64,000 bases of DNA from positions 146,726 to 210,725 of the forward strand of contig NZ_AYKS02000016.1 of NCBI RefSeq assembly GCF_000496755.2, in the 5' to 3' direction. Of the stretch, positions 27,600 through 35,886 are shown one piece after another. A program made the position numbers and the translations under genes. The notes under the pieces are model-generated. The model searched no databases. It saw only the letters and a program-made list of their open reading frames with translations, and was not told where the DNA came from. The DNA is from Serratia sp. DD3. GTDB taxonomy: Bacteria > Pseudomonadota > Gammaproteobacteria > Enterobacterales > Enterobacteriaceae. Numbering within the stretch: the first letter of the stretch is position 1; each line of letters opens with the position of its first letter.

Positions 27600-27922
27600 A
27601 GTCATCACCATCTTCAAAATCTTGTACCAAGGCTTGATATCCAGTGTTATTCAAGTATCGGGCTATCAGTGGCTTTACGAAGTCTATGGTTTGGCTTTGT
27701 GTGATTACTGCCTGCCACTTGAACAAACTTGAGTCTATCTAGCCGGAATAGAGAGGGATAGTGTACCTAACTCTGGCAACAGAAACCAAAGTTCCACCCG
27801 TGAAATACAGAGATTTACAGAAAATAACGCAATCAGCCAACGCCAGAGCCCCCTATCCCCGTCGTGATGCAACTAGGGTATAGATTAAGCCAGGCGTTGG
27901 TATGTTAAATAGGATAATTTGC
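27600..27922. other. Spacer between frsA and gpt
   Basis: 323 bp separating two minus-strand genes. It carries the frsA promoter region, but nothing specific was recognised. Confidence 0.4.
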
Positions 27923-28381
27923 TTAGCGGCTGCTAATCGGTGGGACGAAAGTGACCGCCATATCCCATGGCTGTTCGATCCAGGTATCCTGCGGGATATC
28001 AACGATATAATCGTCAACCAATGGGCGACCAGCAGGCTTGGCGAAGATGGTGACAAAATGAGCTTTTGGGTACATATCGCGGATCGCTTGGGCAGTACCA
28101 CCGGTATCTACCAAGTCATCAACCACGATAAAACCTTCACCGTCACCTTCAGCACGTTTGAGCACTTTCATTTCACGTTGGTTGTCATGGTCATAGCTGG
28201 AAATACAAACGGTATCAACATGACGGATACTCAGCTCACGCGCCAGCAACGAAGCGGGTACTAAACCACCACGGCTAACGGCAATAATGCCTTTCCATTG
28301 CTCTGCAGGCAGCAAGCGGTGTGCTAATTTGCGCGCATGCATTTGCAACATATCCCAAGTAACAACGTATTTTTCGCTCAT
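27923..28381 (-). CDS. gpt: Xanthine-guanine phosphoribosyltransferase
   Basis: Purine salvage: transfers ribose-5-phosphate from PRPP to guanine or xanthine at the inner face of the membrane. 152 residues, identical in length to E. coli Gpt. Motifs: [35 protein letters not shown], and the PRPP loop [18 protein letters not shown]. The C-terminus is [14 protein letters not shown]. Divergent from pepD. Confidence 0.97.
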   Translation of the reverse strand: MSEKYVVTWDMLQMHARKLAHRLLPAEQWKGIIAVSRGGLVPASLLARELSIRHVDTVCISSYDHDNQREMKVLKRAEGDGEGFIVVDDLVDTGGTAQAIRDMYPKAHFVTIFAKPAGRPLVDDYIVDIPQDTWIEQPWDMAVTFVPPISSR

Positions 28382-28727
28382 AGAATGGTGTCCAGGTCCG
28401 CAAGATGCGGCTTAACTAAATAATTAGGAGAAAAAAGGTTGCGCGAGATTATAGAGACTACCAGCGCCGAATACCAGTTGAAGTGCAAGGATTCATCGGT
28501 ATTTCGTCTGATAACCTTTGCTGTCATTGAGCCTTCATAGGCATGTCAGGCTAGTAAAGGTCTGTGACGCTTGAACGATCAGCGAGCAAAACAGCTCAAT
28601 GCGGTACGCGCACACGCCAGAATAAAGTGATATTCTCTGAGCATCGTGCCACTAAGCACAGATAACCACTCACTCTAACCGCACGGCATTCACTCGCTGA
28701 TAAGAATGCTGTTACAGGAGACTTATA
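28382..28727. other. Divergent gpt/pepD promoter region
   Basis: 346 bp between divergent starts. The pepD side ends with CAGGAGAC before a GTG start. No binding site was recognised. Confidence 0.4.
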
Positions 28728-30188
28728 GTGTCTGAATTGTCTCAACTTTCGCCACAGCCGCTGTGGGATATTTTCGCCAAAATCTGTTCTATACCACACC
28801 CTTCATATCATGAAGAAGCGCTGGCACAGCACATTCTGGACTGGGCTAAAACCAAGAACCTGCATGTCGAGCGTGATCAGGTTGGCAACTTGCTGCTACG
28901 TAAACCCGCAACCAAAGGTATGGAAAACCGCAAACCAGTGGCGCTACAAGCCCACCTGGATATGGTGCCACAGAAAAATAACGATACCGTTCACGACTTT
29001 GCCAAAGATCCAATACAGCCTTATATCGATGGCGAATGGGTTAAAGCACGTGGTACCACGCTGGGTGCCGACAACGGTATTGGCATGGCTTCTGCGCTGG
29101 CGGTTCTGGCTGACGACAGTGTTGAACACGGCCCACTGGAAGTGTTACTCACCATGACCGAAGAAGCCGGAATGGATGGTGCTTTCGGTTTACAACCCAA
29201 CTGGTTGCAAGCCGATATTCTGATCAATACCGACTCAGAAGAAGAAGGCGAAATCTACATGGGCTGCGCGGGGGGTATTGATTTCATCACTACGCTGCCA
29301 CTGCAACGTGAAGCGCTGCCTGCTGGCTACCAAACCTTCAAACTGATCCTCAAAGGGCTAAAGGGCGGCCACTCCGGTGGAGATATCCATCTTGGCCTGG
29401 GAAATGCCAATAAACTGCTGGCACGTTTCCTGTGTGCTCATTCTCAAGAGTTGAATCTGCGCCTGTTGGAGCTCAATGGGGGGACGTTGCGTAATGCCAT
29501 TCCACGTGAAGCGGCTGCAGTGGTCGCCGTGCCCGCCGAGCAAGCCGATGCGCTGAAAGCCTTAAGCCAAAAGTTTCTGACTATTCTGAAGAACGAACTG
29601 GCGGCCAAAGAGAAAAACATCACAGTAATGTTAGAACCGGCTAACAGTTCGCTACAAGCATTGACCGCCGATTGCCAGAACCGTTTAGTGTCGCTGTTAA
29701 ATGCAACACCTAACGGTGTGATTCGCATGAGTGATGAAGTGCAAGGCGTGGTAGAAACATCGCTGAACGTTGGCGTGGTAACAACCAGCGAACAAGAAGC
29801 CCAAATCATCTGTTTGGTGCGTTCCTTGATCGACAGCGGCAAAGACTATGTTGTCGGGATGCTGGCTGCGCTGGGCCAACTGGCTAACGCCAAAGGTGTT
29901 GCCAAGGGTAGTTACCCTGGCTGGCAACCGGATGCCCATTCACCGGTGATGCAACTGGTTCGTGAAACCTACCAGAAGCTGTTCAACAAGACGCCAAATA
30001 TTATGGTGATCCACGCTGGGTTGGAATGTGGTCTGTTCAAAAAGCCCTATCCGAATATGGATATGGTCTCCATTGGGCCAACCATTACCGGGCCTCACTC
30101 CCCAGATGAGCAGGTGCATATCGCCAGTGTGGGTCAATACTGGATACTGCTGACCGAACTGCTAAAAGCGATTCCTGAGCGTAGCTAG
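28728..30188 (+). CDS. pepD: Cytosol non-specific dipeptidase (aminoacyl-histidine dipeptidase, peptidase D)
   Basis: M20C zinc dipeptidase that hydrolyses Xaa-His and many other dipeptides. 486 residues, full length. Metal and catalytic motifs: VALQAHLDMVPQKN, RGTTLGADNGIGMASAL, LLTMTEEAGMDGAFG, LINTDSEEEGEIYMGCAGG and NIMVIHAGLECGLFKK. It starts with GTG at 28728 behind CAGGAGAC. A hairpin follows 12 bp after the stop; an identical copy of that hairpin occurs 3 kb further on. Confidence 0.96.
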   Translation: MSELSQLSPQPLWDIFAKICSIPHPSYHEEALAQHILDWAKTKNLHVERDQVGNLLLRKPATKGMENRKPVALQAHLDMVPQKNNDTVHDFAKDPIQPYIDGEWVKARGTTLGADNGIGMASALAVLADDSVEHGPLEVLLTMTEEAGMDGAFGLQPNWLQADILINTDSEEEGEIYMGCAGGIDFITTLPLQREALPAGYQTFKLILKGLKGGHSGGDIHLGLGNANKLLARFLCAHSQELNLRLLELNGGTLRNAIPREAAAVVAVPAEQADALKALSQKFLTILKNELAAKEKNITVMLEPANSSLQALTADCQNRLVSLLNATPNGVIRMSDEVQGVVETSLNVGVVTTSEQEAQIICLVRSLIDSGKDYVVGMLAALGQLANAKGVAKGSYPGWQPDAHSPVMQLVRETYQKLFNKTPNIMVIHAGLECGLFKKPYPNMDMVSIGPTITGPHSPDEQVHIASVGQYWILLTELLKAIPERS

Positions 30189-30194
30189 TACCAT

Positions 30195-30223
30195 GTCTCT
30201 TAGGCCCAGAAATCTGGGCCTAT
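30195..30223. repeat. 29-bp direct repeat, left copy (contains the pepD hairpin)
   Basis: Exact match to 33160-33188. It includes the stem TAGGCCCAGA-AA-TCTGGGCCTA right after pepD, probably its terminator. The two copies flank the hydrolase/AraC segment. Confidence 0.9.
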
Positions 30224-30230
30224 ACCGCTT

Positions 30231-30346
30231 AATACTTCAAGTTGATTGGGTGTTAGTCGCGCTCAATCACCTCAGTCACACCGTTATCTATGCTCCTGAG
30301 GATTAATGGCAGTCAACACCCAAGCAAATTGATGTCTGATGGGTAT
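30231..30346. repeat. Interspersed palindromic element, copy 2 (shortened)
   Basis: Shares ATACTTCAAGTTG at the left, GTTATCTATGCTCCTG inside and CAAGCAAATTGATGT...GGGTAT at the right with the 23-kb element, but lacks about 85 bp of the middle. Confidence 0.65.
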
Positions 30347-30386
30347 ATTTACCCCATTTTAAGTGGCGCGATAACGGCTTGTACCT

Positions 30387-31409
30387 TTAAGCACGCGCGT
30401 GCTTAAGCCAGGGGGCAATAAATTTCAGAATGTGTTTGATCGTTTGGTGATGGATTTTTTGACGTTGCGCCATCAGCGATCCACAAATATAGGCTTCCCC
30501 CTCCTCTGCCAAGAGTGCGGTGGCTGTAGGTTTGCATAGAGGTAAAAAGTCGAAATGGTTAGCTCCTGCGAGTTGTGTTGCAATGATGGGGTATTTGCCT
30601 TGGTAAGCGGCCAACATATTGCCTTGCAAGTTGGCACCTTGGTTGCCAGGGATATAGTGCTGCACAGCAACGATCAGTAGCGGGGCACTCAACGTTTTCA
30701 AGCTGGATGGCTGGAGATAGGGCACCATACCCGGATCAAGCGCAACCGCGAACTGGATCCGATTGTCTCGATAATCTGCATCAAATTTTGTTGCTGGAAC
30801 CTGCTCTAAATGGACCCCTTTGTAAAAAATACAGTTTGGTGAGTCAGGTTGCTGTTGGCATCCGGCGGAAAAGTCTCTCAGAGATACTCGCCCGCCCAGT
30901 AGTGCAATAGCAGTGTACCCACCTTTTGAATGACCGATTACCCCAATAGCTTGGGATGAGATCCGGGGCTGCCAGGTAGGATCGACGAGAACATCGTCAA
31001 GCAACGCGGAAATATCGCGTGTCTGCTCCCATAACCGAATCGACTGCGCAGGTACGGAGTTACCAGTAGTGCTGCCAGGGTGATCCGTTGCGATAACAAT
31101 GATACCGCGTTGTACTAACGCGTACGCTAACCAAGACAGACTTTCTTTATTGCCGCCACTGCCGTGACTTAATATCACCAGAGGAAAAGGCCCTGCAGCA
31201 GGGGGGGCGTTAAGTTGTGCCTCGCTACTGACAAATACTGGATTATTGCTTATTTTCTGTCGTTTTTCATGAGACGAGGTTGGATAGTAGATCCTCGAAA
31301 CCAGTTGGCGTTCTTCATTATGAAAAATCTGTATCCTACTGCCAACTTGCCAATCCGATGCTATCGCTGTTGTGCAGAAAAAGACCCATAAAAGTGCAAC
31401 TATTTTCAT
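30387..31409 (-). CDS. Secreted alpha/beta hydrolase (dienelactone hydrolase / PAF-acetylhydrolase-like)
   Basis: 340 residues with a signal peptide (KIVALLWVFFCTTAIA, then SDWQV), so periplasmic or exported. The alpha/beta-hydrolase core shows the oxyanion region PFPLVILSHGSGGNKESLSW, IVIATDHPGSTTGNS and the nucleophile elbow GVIGHSKGGYTA (Ser). A catalytic His may be in GANHFDF. The substrate is unknown; an esterase or lipase-like role is inferred. It is divergent from the membrane AraC regulator gene and lies with it between 29-bp direct repeats, so the pair probably arrived together and the regulator may control it. Confidence 0.82.
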   Translation of the reverse strand: MKIVALLWVFFCTTAIASDWQVGSRIQIFHNEERQLVSRIYYPTSSHEKRQKISNNPVFVSSEAQLNAPPAAGPFPLVILSHGSGGNKESLSWLAYALVQRGIIVIATDHPGSTTGNSVPAQSIRLWEQTRDISALLDDVLVDPTWQPRISSQAIGVIGHSKGGYTAIALLGGRVSLRDFSAGCQQQPDSPNCIFYKGVHLEQVPATKFDADYRDNRIQFAVALDPGMVPYLQPSSLKTLSAPLLIVAVQHYIPGNQGANLQGNMLAAYQGKYPIIATQLAGANHFDFLPLCKPTATALLAEEGEAYICGSLMAQRQKIHHQTIKHILKFIAPWLKHARA

Positions 31410-31826
31410 CGCTGTTCATCCTGATTTGAATAGAAAACTCAAGGATGAGGACGGAGAACGTCATACGCGACCTTGATCGTGTTTTAGGTCTTCAAAATTT
31501 TGCTCCCAGATGCAGCGGGCGAGCATGTGCCCATAGAACCGGGCTGAACCAGGCATTCTGGGAGCTAAGTCAGGTGACTTCTGCGTAATGACATTCGCTG
31601 TATTGTGGTTTTAATGGCTGTCCTCCATACCCTAAATACGTCGAGTTTACTGAGCGACAAATCGGTCAGCGACTGATTTGAACAACTTATACAAATAGGT
31701 GACTGGGGGGAGTGGGACAGCCAACTGTTCGCCTTGTCCATTTTGGGTAATGTGTGTCGGTAGTCTGGTATTAAAATTTTAACCGTCTAGAATCGCCTTT
31801 TTTACTTCCGGAAGGATGAGGGACTT
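31410..31826. other. Divergent hydrolase/AraC regulatory region
   Basis: 417 bp. It contains the promoters of both genes and, at 31627-31750, a diverged interspersed repeat element. No operator was recognised. Confidence 0.45.
31627..31750. repeat. Interspersed palindromic element, copy 3 (diverged)
   Basis: Starts ATACCCTAAATACGTCGAGT, contains AGGTGACTGGGG followed by CAGCCAAC, and ends TTTTGGGTAA. This follows the order of the common Serratia/Yersinia short repeat as remembered, with substitutions. Confidence 0.5.
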
Positions 31827-32840
31827 GTGTTACTAATCCCACTATCATTTTTATTGAGCTTGTTGTGCTTTGGGCTACTACTGCGAATGGAGTGGCCAAC
31901 CAAGGGGCGTTGGGTATTACAGTTATTGCTAATTGTTTGCGTTTGGCAAAGTGCGTTGATAGGTATGCGTTTTGGCTACCAAATGGCATGGGTGGGCAAA
32001 TTGCAACCTATAGGTGCTGTGTTAATCCCCTTGTTGTGCTATTTCGCCTACATGCAGTGTGTAATAGGCTCATTAGGCAAAATTGCCTCGCACACTTTTG
32101 TTTTATCTGTTCTGGTCTTGTTCGCGCAACACGTTATCCCAGTGATATTGGATTGGATCATTATCGTGAGTTACTTGGGGTATGGTTTCGCGGTGCTTCG
32201 TAGCTTTAGACTTTACAATAAAAACAATCAGTTAGTTACCACAAAGGAAAGCGGCACCAGCCATCCGCTGTGGTTTGGAGCGGCGATTTTACTCATCATG
32301 AGCGGTGTTATCGAGTCGCTTATTGTCATGGATTTTGCCCTCATGTCGGGTGTACATGTAGGGAAACTGATTACCTTTGGTAACGTGACCATTTTTATTC
32401 TCGTCGTGTTGATGTCGCCAATAAGTTGGCGGCAATCAAGCACAGAAGCGGGCCACGAAATGCAATTATCTAGCGCTTCACCCCATGATGTGGCGCTTTA
32501 TGAAAACTGGTTCAACCAAATCAACCAACGCTTGCTGCATGAACATCTGTATCTGGATGCCGACCTTAATTTAGCGCTCTTGGCCCGTAAGGTGGGGTTG
32601 CCTGCACGTAAAATATCACAGGCAATTAACCAACAGACAGGAATGAACGTGTCCCAATTTATTAATAAGATGCGAATTCAATATGCTGCACAGCGGCTTG
32701 TACACAGTGAGAGTACAGTGACTGAAGTTATGCTGGATGCAGGGTTTAACACCAAGTCAAATTTTAACCGCGAATTCAGACGTGTTTACGGTGTTAACCC
32801 GAGTGAATGGCGTCAAAATCATTCATCTACTTCGTGCTGA
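31827..32840 (+). CDS. Membrane-anchored AraC-family transcriptional regulator
   Basis: 337 residues. The first ~200 contain about six hydrophobic segments (LLIPLSFLLSLLCFGLLL, WVLQLLLIVCVWQSALIGM, FVLSVLVLFAQHVIPVILDW, FGAAILLIMSGVIESLIVM, FGNVTIFILVVLMSPI). The last ~100 are an AraC DNA-binding domain (ALLARKVGLPARKISQAINQ, FINKMRIQYAAQRLV, GFNTKSNFNREFRRVYGVNP). It would sense a signal at the membrane and act on DNA directly. GTG start at 31827 behind GGATGAGGG. Divergent from the hydrolase gene. Confidence 0.86.
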   Translation: MLLIPLSFLLSLLCFGLLLRMEWPTKGRWVLQLLLIVCVWQSALIGMRFGYQMAWVGKLQPIGAVLIPLLCYFAYMQCVIGSLGKIASHTFVLSVLVLFAQHVIPVILDWIIIVSYLGYGFAVLRSFRLYNKNNQLVTTKESGTSHPLWFGAAILLIMSGVIESLIVMDFALMSGVHVGKLITFGNVTIFILVVLMSPISWRQSSTEAGHEMQLSSASPHDVALYENWFNQINQRLLHEHLYLDADLNLALLARKVGLPARKISQAINQQTGMNVSQFINKMRIQYAAQRLVHSESTVTEVMLDAGFNTKSNFNREFRRVYGVNPSEWRQNHSSTSC

Positions 32841-33008
32841 TGCTCGATCATCAGGTTGTTATAGTGTTCATTATAGGCACAGCGAAATTGAGCCAATTCA
32901 AAGGGGCGATATACAGTTCGGCAAAATAGAACAGGGCGGCTTCGGTGTGCTCGTTATGTAATTCTGGCAACAAACCTGCTCGCACCGCATCAGGTAACGC
33001 AAAACGTT
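32819..33008 (-). pseudogene. Unrecognised C-terminal gene remnant with a frameshift
   Basis: Read on the minus strand, the interval gives RFALPDAVRAGLLPELHNEH and TEAALFYFAELYIAP; after a one-base shift it continues ELAQFRCAYNEHYNNLMIEH to a stop at 32819. Composition is protein-like and it abuts the IS1-type fragment, suggesting a gene truncated by IS1 and then frameshifted. It overlaps the 3' end of the AraC gene by 22 bp. I do not recognise the family. Confidence 0.4.
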
Positions 33009-33159
33009 GAGCCAAGGGCAGAAGTCGTTATATGCTGTGAAGCCGAGGCGCTGTGGTCGTATGTCCGCAGTAAAGGCAATCCGCGCTGGCTGTTTTATTA
33101 CTATGATCGTATCCGAAAGCGCGTCATCCCCTACGTATTTGGCCCGCGAAATACCGCAC
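33006..33159 (+). mobile_element. IS1-family InsB transposase fragment
   Basis: The plus strand reads VICCEAEALWSYVRSKGN, then PRWLFYYYDRIRKRVIPYVF and GPRNT, which aligns with the central catalytic part of IS1 InsB (E. coli: [20 protein letters not shown]). It is cut at both ends, the right end exactly at the 29-bp direct repeat, and no IS1 inverted repeats remain. Confidence 0.82.
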
Positions 33160-33188
33160 GTCTCTTAGGCCCAGAAATCTGGGCCTAT
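33160..33188. repeat. 29-bp direct repeat, right copy
   Basis: Identical to 30195-30223. Includes the TAGGCCCAGA/TCTGGGCCTA hairpin, here followed by TTTCC on the plus strand and lying just beyond the stop of the MFS gene on the minus strand. Confidence 0.9.
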
Positions 33189-33198
33189 TTCCATTTTA

Positions 33199-34209
33199 TT
33201 ACTGTGCCGCCTTTTGCCCCAAGTTACCGCTGATTTCATTCATCTGCGCTTGGATCAATGCCGCGCTGAGTGGTAACAACAGAAAAGCAAACAGGACAAC
33301 CAACCAGGTTTTATACCTTGGCACTTGCCCATTACTTTCAATTATGGTGCATTGATTATCACTTAGCCTAGAGACAATAATTGGAGCAACAAAGAAGGGT
33401 AGCAAAAACATCGACCACCCAGCACATTTAGGGGTTAATAACGTCGGTGATTGGGTAAAGGTCCTGATTTCCGCATGAATTTTCACAAACCAGAAAATAT
33501 AATAAAACGGCACCACGAACAGGAAAAACGTTATTACTGGGGAGCGATACTTAGCTGGCTGAGGGGGTGTTTCTCTTAACGGTGGAGACTCGTAAAACAA
33601 ACAGGATTTTACGGGTAAAAGAAGCAGTGTCCCTACAATGATGGGTGTAGAGACCAGGGTAAAAAAGCCGACTGGATCTTCAAGTAACGAAGCAGTATAG
33701 AGATAGGTAGAAATTGGCATCATAACTATATTGAACCCAAACTTTAGCGTTACCAGCATACCAAATGCGAGAACAAAGGCTTCGACACTGCCAATCGCCC
33801 CAGCAATAAAGGCCGGAATAATAAGCAACATCGCCCCGATGCCTAAGCCTATTAAAAATTCTGCTATAACCAAGACTTCAACATTTCCAGGATTAGAACT
33901 GAACAAAGAAAAACCCAATAAAACTAACCCACTGAATAGGTAAAGCATATAATAATTCTTGATCCGACTGGCAACCCAGGCAAGGATTGCGCCAAAGAAT
34001 AAACCAGCCTGTTGGGTTGCATGGACCGTGCCAATATCAGTCATGGACAAGTCTGAATTGGCTTTGATAAAGAGCAAGCCAGCAGTACTGAAAAAGTACT
34101 GACTAAAACCAAAAGCAACAAAATAAAAAACTAATCCCCAAAATCGATAACTGCTTTGCAAGTCTGCCCACGTCCATTTTTTTACTGGCGTTTTTTGGCT
34201 GATTACCAT
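33199..34209 (-). CDS. Major facilitator superfamily-like permease
   Basis: 336 residues with roughly ten hydrophobic segments, for example FWGLVFYFVAFGFSQYFFS, AGLFFGAILAWVASRIKNYY, LYLFSGLVLLGFSLFSS, VIAEFLIGLGIGAMLLIIPA and the C-terminal WLVVLFAFLLLPLSAALIQ. Loop AWVASRIKNY stands where MFS proteins carry the A-motif. Shorter than a normal 12-segment MFS (about 400 residues), so one or two helices may be missing. Substrate unknown. Single gene; four 17-bp repeats lie upstream. Confidence 0.7.
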   Translation of the reverse strand: MVISQKTPVKKWTWADLQSSYRFWGLVFYFVAFGFSQYFFSTAGLLFIKANSDLSMTDIGTVHATQQAGLFFGAILAWVASRIKNYYMLYLFSGLVLLGFSLFSSNPGNVEVLVIAEFLIGLGIGAMLLIIPAFIAGAIGSVEAFVLAFGMLVTLKFGFNIVMMPISTYLYTASLLEDPVGFFTLVSTPIIVGTLLLLPVKSCLFYESPPLRETPPQPAKYRSPVITFFLFVVPFYYIFWFVKIHAEIRTFTQSPTLLTPKCAGWSMFLLPFFVAPIIVSRLSDNQCTIIESNGQVPRYKTWLVVLFAFLLLPLSAALIQAQMNEISGNLGQKAAQ

Positions 34210-34248
34210 TTACTTTATCCCTCTTTTTTGAATATCTACCTAGACAAG

Positions 34249-34316
34249 ATTTTTCTAGTTTTAGCTATTTTCTGGTTTTAACTATTTTCTAGTTTTAACT
34301 ATTTTCTAGTTTTAAC
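34249..34316. repeat. Four 17-bp tandem repeats upstream of the MFS gene
   Basis: Consensus TATTTTCTAGTTTTAAC repeated head-to-tail at 34249, 34266, 34283 and 34300. The last two copies are identical, and the first two have two or three changes. They lie 40-107 bp before the MFS start, with no spacers. Confidence 0.9.
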
Positions 34317-34458
34317 AACGACAATAAGCTTATACCAGCTTTTATGCGCTGACTCAAAAATTCGACAGGATCAGCCCCCACGAAATGATTACCCCACATG
34401 GGAGCGCAACATATTGAAAATTAATGATTAAAAATGATGAATTGCTGCTTGGTTTTGA

Positions 34459-35517
34459 TTACCACGTCAGCACTAACTGCCGCTCTAATTGAGGGTCGAG
34501 CAGAGTGACATGCAAGCCAACCAACCGAACACCACGCCCTTCCCGCCGGCTTTGCCATACCTGATGGGCAACGTTGAGCAAATCCTCTTTGTTCAACACT
34601 GGCCAAACATGCTCTTGGGTTGTTTGTTGAAAATCGTGGAATTTCAGCTTCACCCCCTGCCGGGCAATATGTAGGTCGGGTTTCACTTTGCGTAAGCGCA
34701 TTTCAAGCTCAGGGTAAAGTTTCTCGTTGATCAAGGCTTCACACTCTTCCCAGTGATGAATATCTACGGCTAACGTCCGTTCAACACCGAGTGATTTCCG
34801 TAAGCGATCAGGCGAAATTTCGCGATCATCAATACCCTGACAGCGTTCCCATAACACGCGGCCAAATTTACCGAAGCGTTTTAATAAAGCCGCCAGATCA
34901 TATCCCTGCACATCCGCACAGGTAATTAAGCCCACTTCTTCCAACCGTTTTGCGGTGACCTTCCCTACACCAGGGATCTTACTAAGGGGTAATTGTTGCA
35001 AGAATGCCGGGACTTGCGCGGGGGTAATCACATATTGGCCATTAGGTTTATTCAATTCAGAGGCGATCTTGGCCAAAAATTTGATCGGAGCAATACCCGC
35101 AGAGGCGGTTAGTTCAAGTTCATCGGCAATAGCCTGGCGGATCTCTTGAGCAATCAGCGTGGCAGAACCGTGGTGGTGAGTGCTATGAGTCACATCCAGA
35201 TAGGCTTCATCCAGAGAAAGGGGTTCAATCAACGACGTATAACGGGAAAAGATATCGCGAATATGCAGAGAGACTTCTTTGTAAACCGCCATCCGCCCCG
35301 GTAGTAATTTCAAATGCGGGCATAACTTCAGTGCCGTTGCCGTCGCCATGGCGCTATGCACACCATAACGGCGCGCGGGGTAGTTAGCTGTGCTAATCAC
35401 ACCACGCCGATCCGCACTGCCGCCAATCGCCAGCGGAATTTCGCGCAGGCTAGGATCATCGCGCATCTCTACCGCCGCGAAGAAGCAATCCATATCAACA
35501 TGAATAATTTTACGCAT
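34459..35517 (-). CDS. dinB: DNA polymerase IV
   Basis: Y-family error-prone translesion polymerase of the SOS response. 352 residues from ATG 35517 ([20 protein letters not shown]); a GTG one codon before is not preferred. Catalytic motifs: VDMDCFFA (first Asp), [13 protein letters not shown] and [13 protein letters not shown] (Asp-Glu pair). Then HhH motif [17 protein letters not shown] and the little-finger domain ending QLVLTW near the C-terminus, which resembles the beta-clamp-binding tail. A LexA box lies upstream. Unlike in E. coli, yafNOP does not follow. Confidence 0.96.
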   Translation of the reverse strand: MRKIIHVDMDCFFAAVEMRDDPSLREIPLAIGGSADRRGVISTANYPARRYGVHSAMATATALKLCPHLKLLPGRMAVYKEVSLHIRDIFSRYTSLIEPLSLDEAYLDVTHSTHHHGSATLIAQEIRQAIADELELTASAGIAPIKFLAKIASELNKPNGQYVITPAQVPAFLQQLPLSKIPGVGKVTAKRLEEVGLITCADVQGYDLAALLKRFGKFGRVLWERCQGIDDREISPDRLRKSLGVERTLAVDIHHWEECEALINEKLYPELEMRLRKVKPDLHIARQGVKLKFHDFQQTTQEHVWPVLNKEDLLNVAHQVWQSRREGRGVRLVGLHVTLLDPQLERQLVLTW

Positions 35518-35531
35518 CACGCCCCCAATAA

Positions 35532-35551
35532 CACTGTATAAGTATACAGCT
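35532..35551 (-). promoter_or_regulatory. LexA box (SOS operator) of dinB
   Basis: CACTGTATAAGTATACAGCT contains CTG-N10-CAG with a TATAAGTATA core, close to the consensus TACTGTATATATATACAGTA. It begins 15 bp before the dinB ATG. Confidence 0.93.
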
Positions 35552-35602
35552 TGTTATTAAAAGCTCAATCCCCTTGTTTTACCGCTTGGACAGGTAAAAT
35601 AA

Positions 35603-35622
35603 GGGTGCTGTAAACAGCACCC
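35603..35622 (-). terminator. Terminator of the nqr-apbE-nqrM operon
   Basis: GGGTGCTG-TTTA-CAGCACCC on the minus strand, an 8-bp perfect stem with a tetraloop, followed by TTATTTTACC, 30 bp after the nqrM stop. Confidence 0.88.
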
Positions 35623-35651
35623 CTAATTCTTATTTCACAAGATCCGGTCTT

Positions 35652-35879
35652 TTACAGGATCCGATGTTTTTCCAACTGTTCACGTCGTTTTGCTTCTTTT
35701 GCCAGCCGTTTTTTACGGGCATCACAAGGCTCTGGGCAATCACAGACCTTTTCTATCCCCAACGCCGTTATGCCACCACAACTGCCCTGCAAGGCGCGGC
35801 GCCGGAAAACATAACCCAACGACATGCCCCCAACCACCAACAGGAACAGCACAAAGGATACAGCGAATGTCATCAGCAT
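35652..35879 (-). CDS. nqrM: Na+-NQR maturation protein NqrM (DUF539)
   Basis: 75-residue membrane-anchored protein with one N-terminal helix (TFAVSFVLFLLVVGGMSLGYVF) and four conserved cysteines in GSCGGI and CDCPEPC. In Vibrio, NqrM is needed to install the iron held by cysteines of NqrD and NqrE. Last gene of the nqr operon, 7 bp after apbE. The basic C-terminal tail (ARKKRLAKEAKRREQ) is cytoplasmic. Confidence 0.93.
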   Translation of the reverse strand: MLMTFAVSFVLFLLVVGGMSLGYVFRRRALQGSCGGITALGIEKVCDCPEPCDARKKRLAKEAKRREQLEKHRIL

Positions 35880-35886
35880 AATCGCC

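Noticed and set aside
33160..33188. 29-bp direct repeats considered as phage attachment sites
   Set aside because: No integrase lies between the copies and the repeat coincides with the pepD hairpin, so duplication of the terminator is the simpler reading.
34249..34316. Tandem repeats considered as a CRISPR array
   Set aside because: The 17-bp units are directly adjacent with no spacers, and there are no cas genes.
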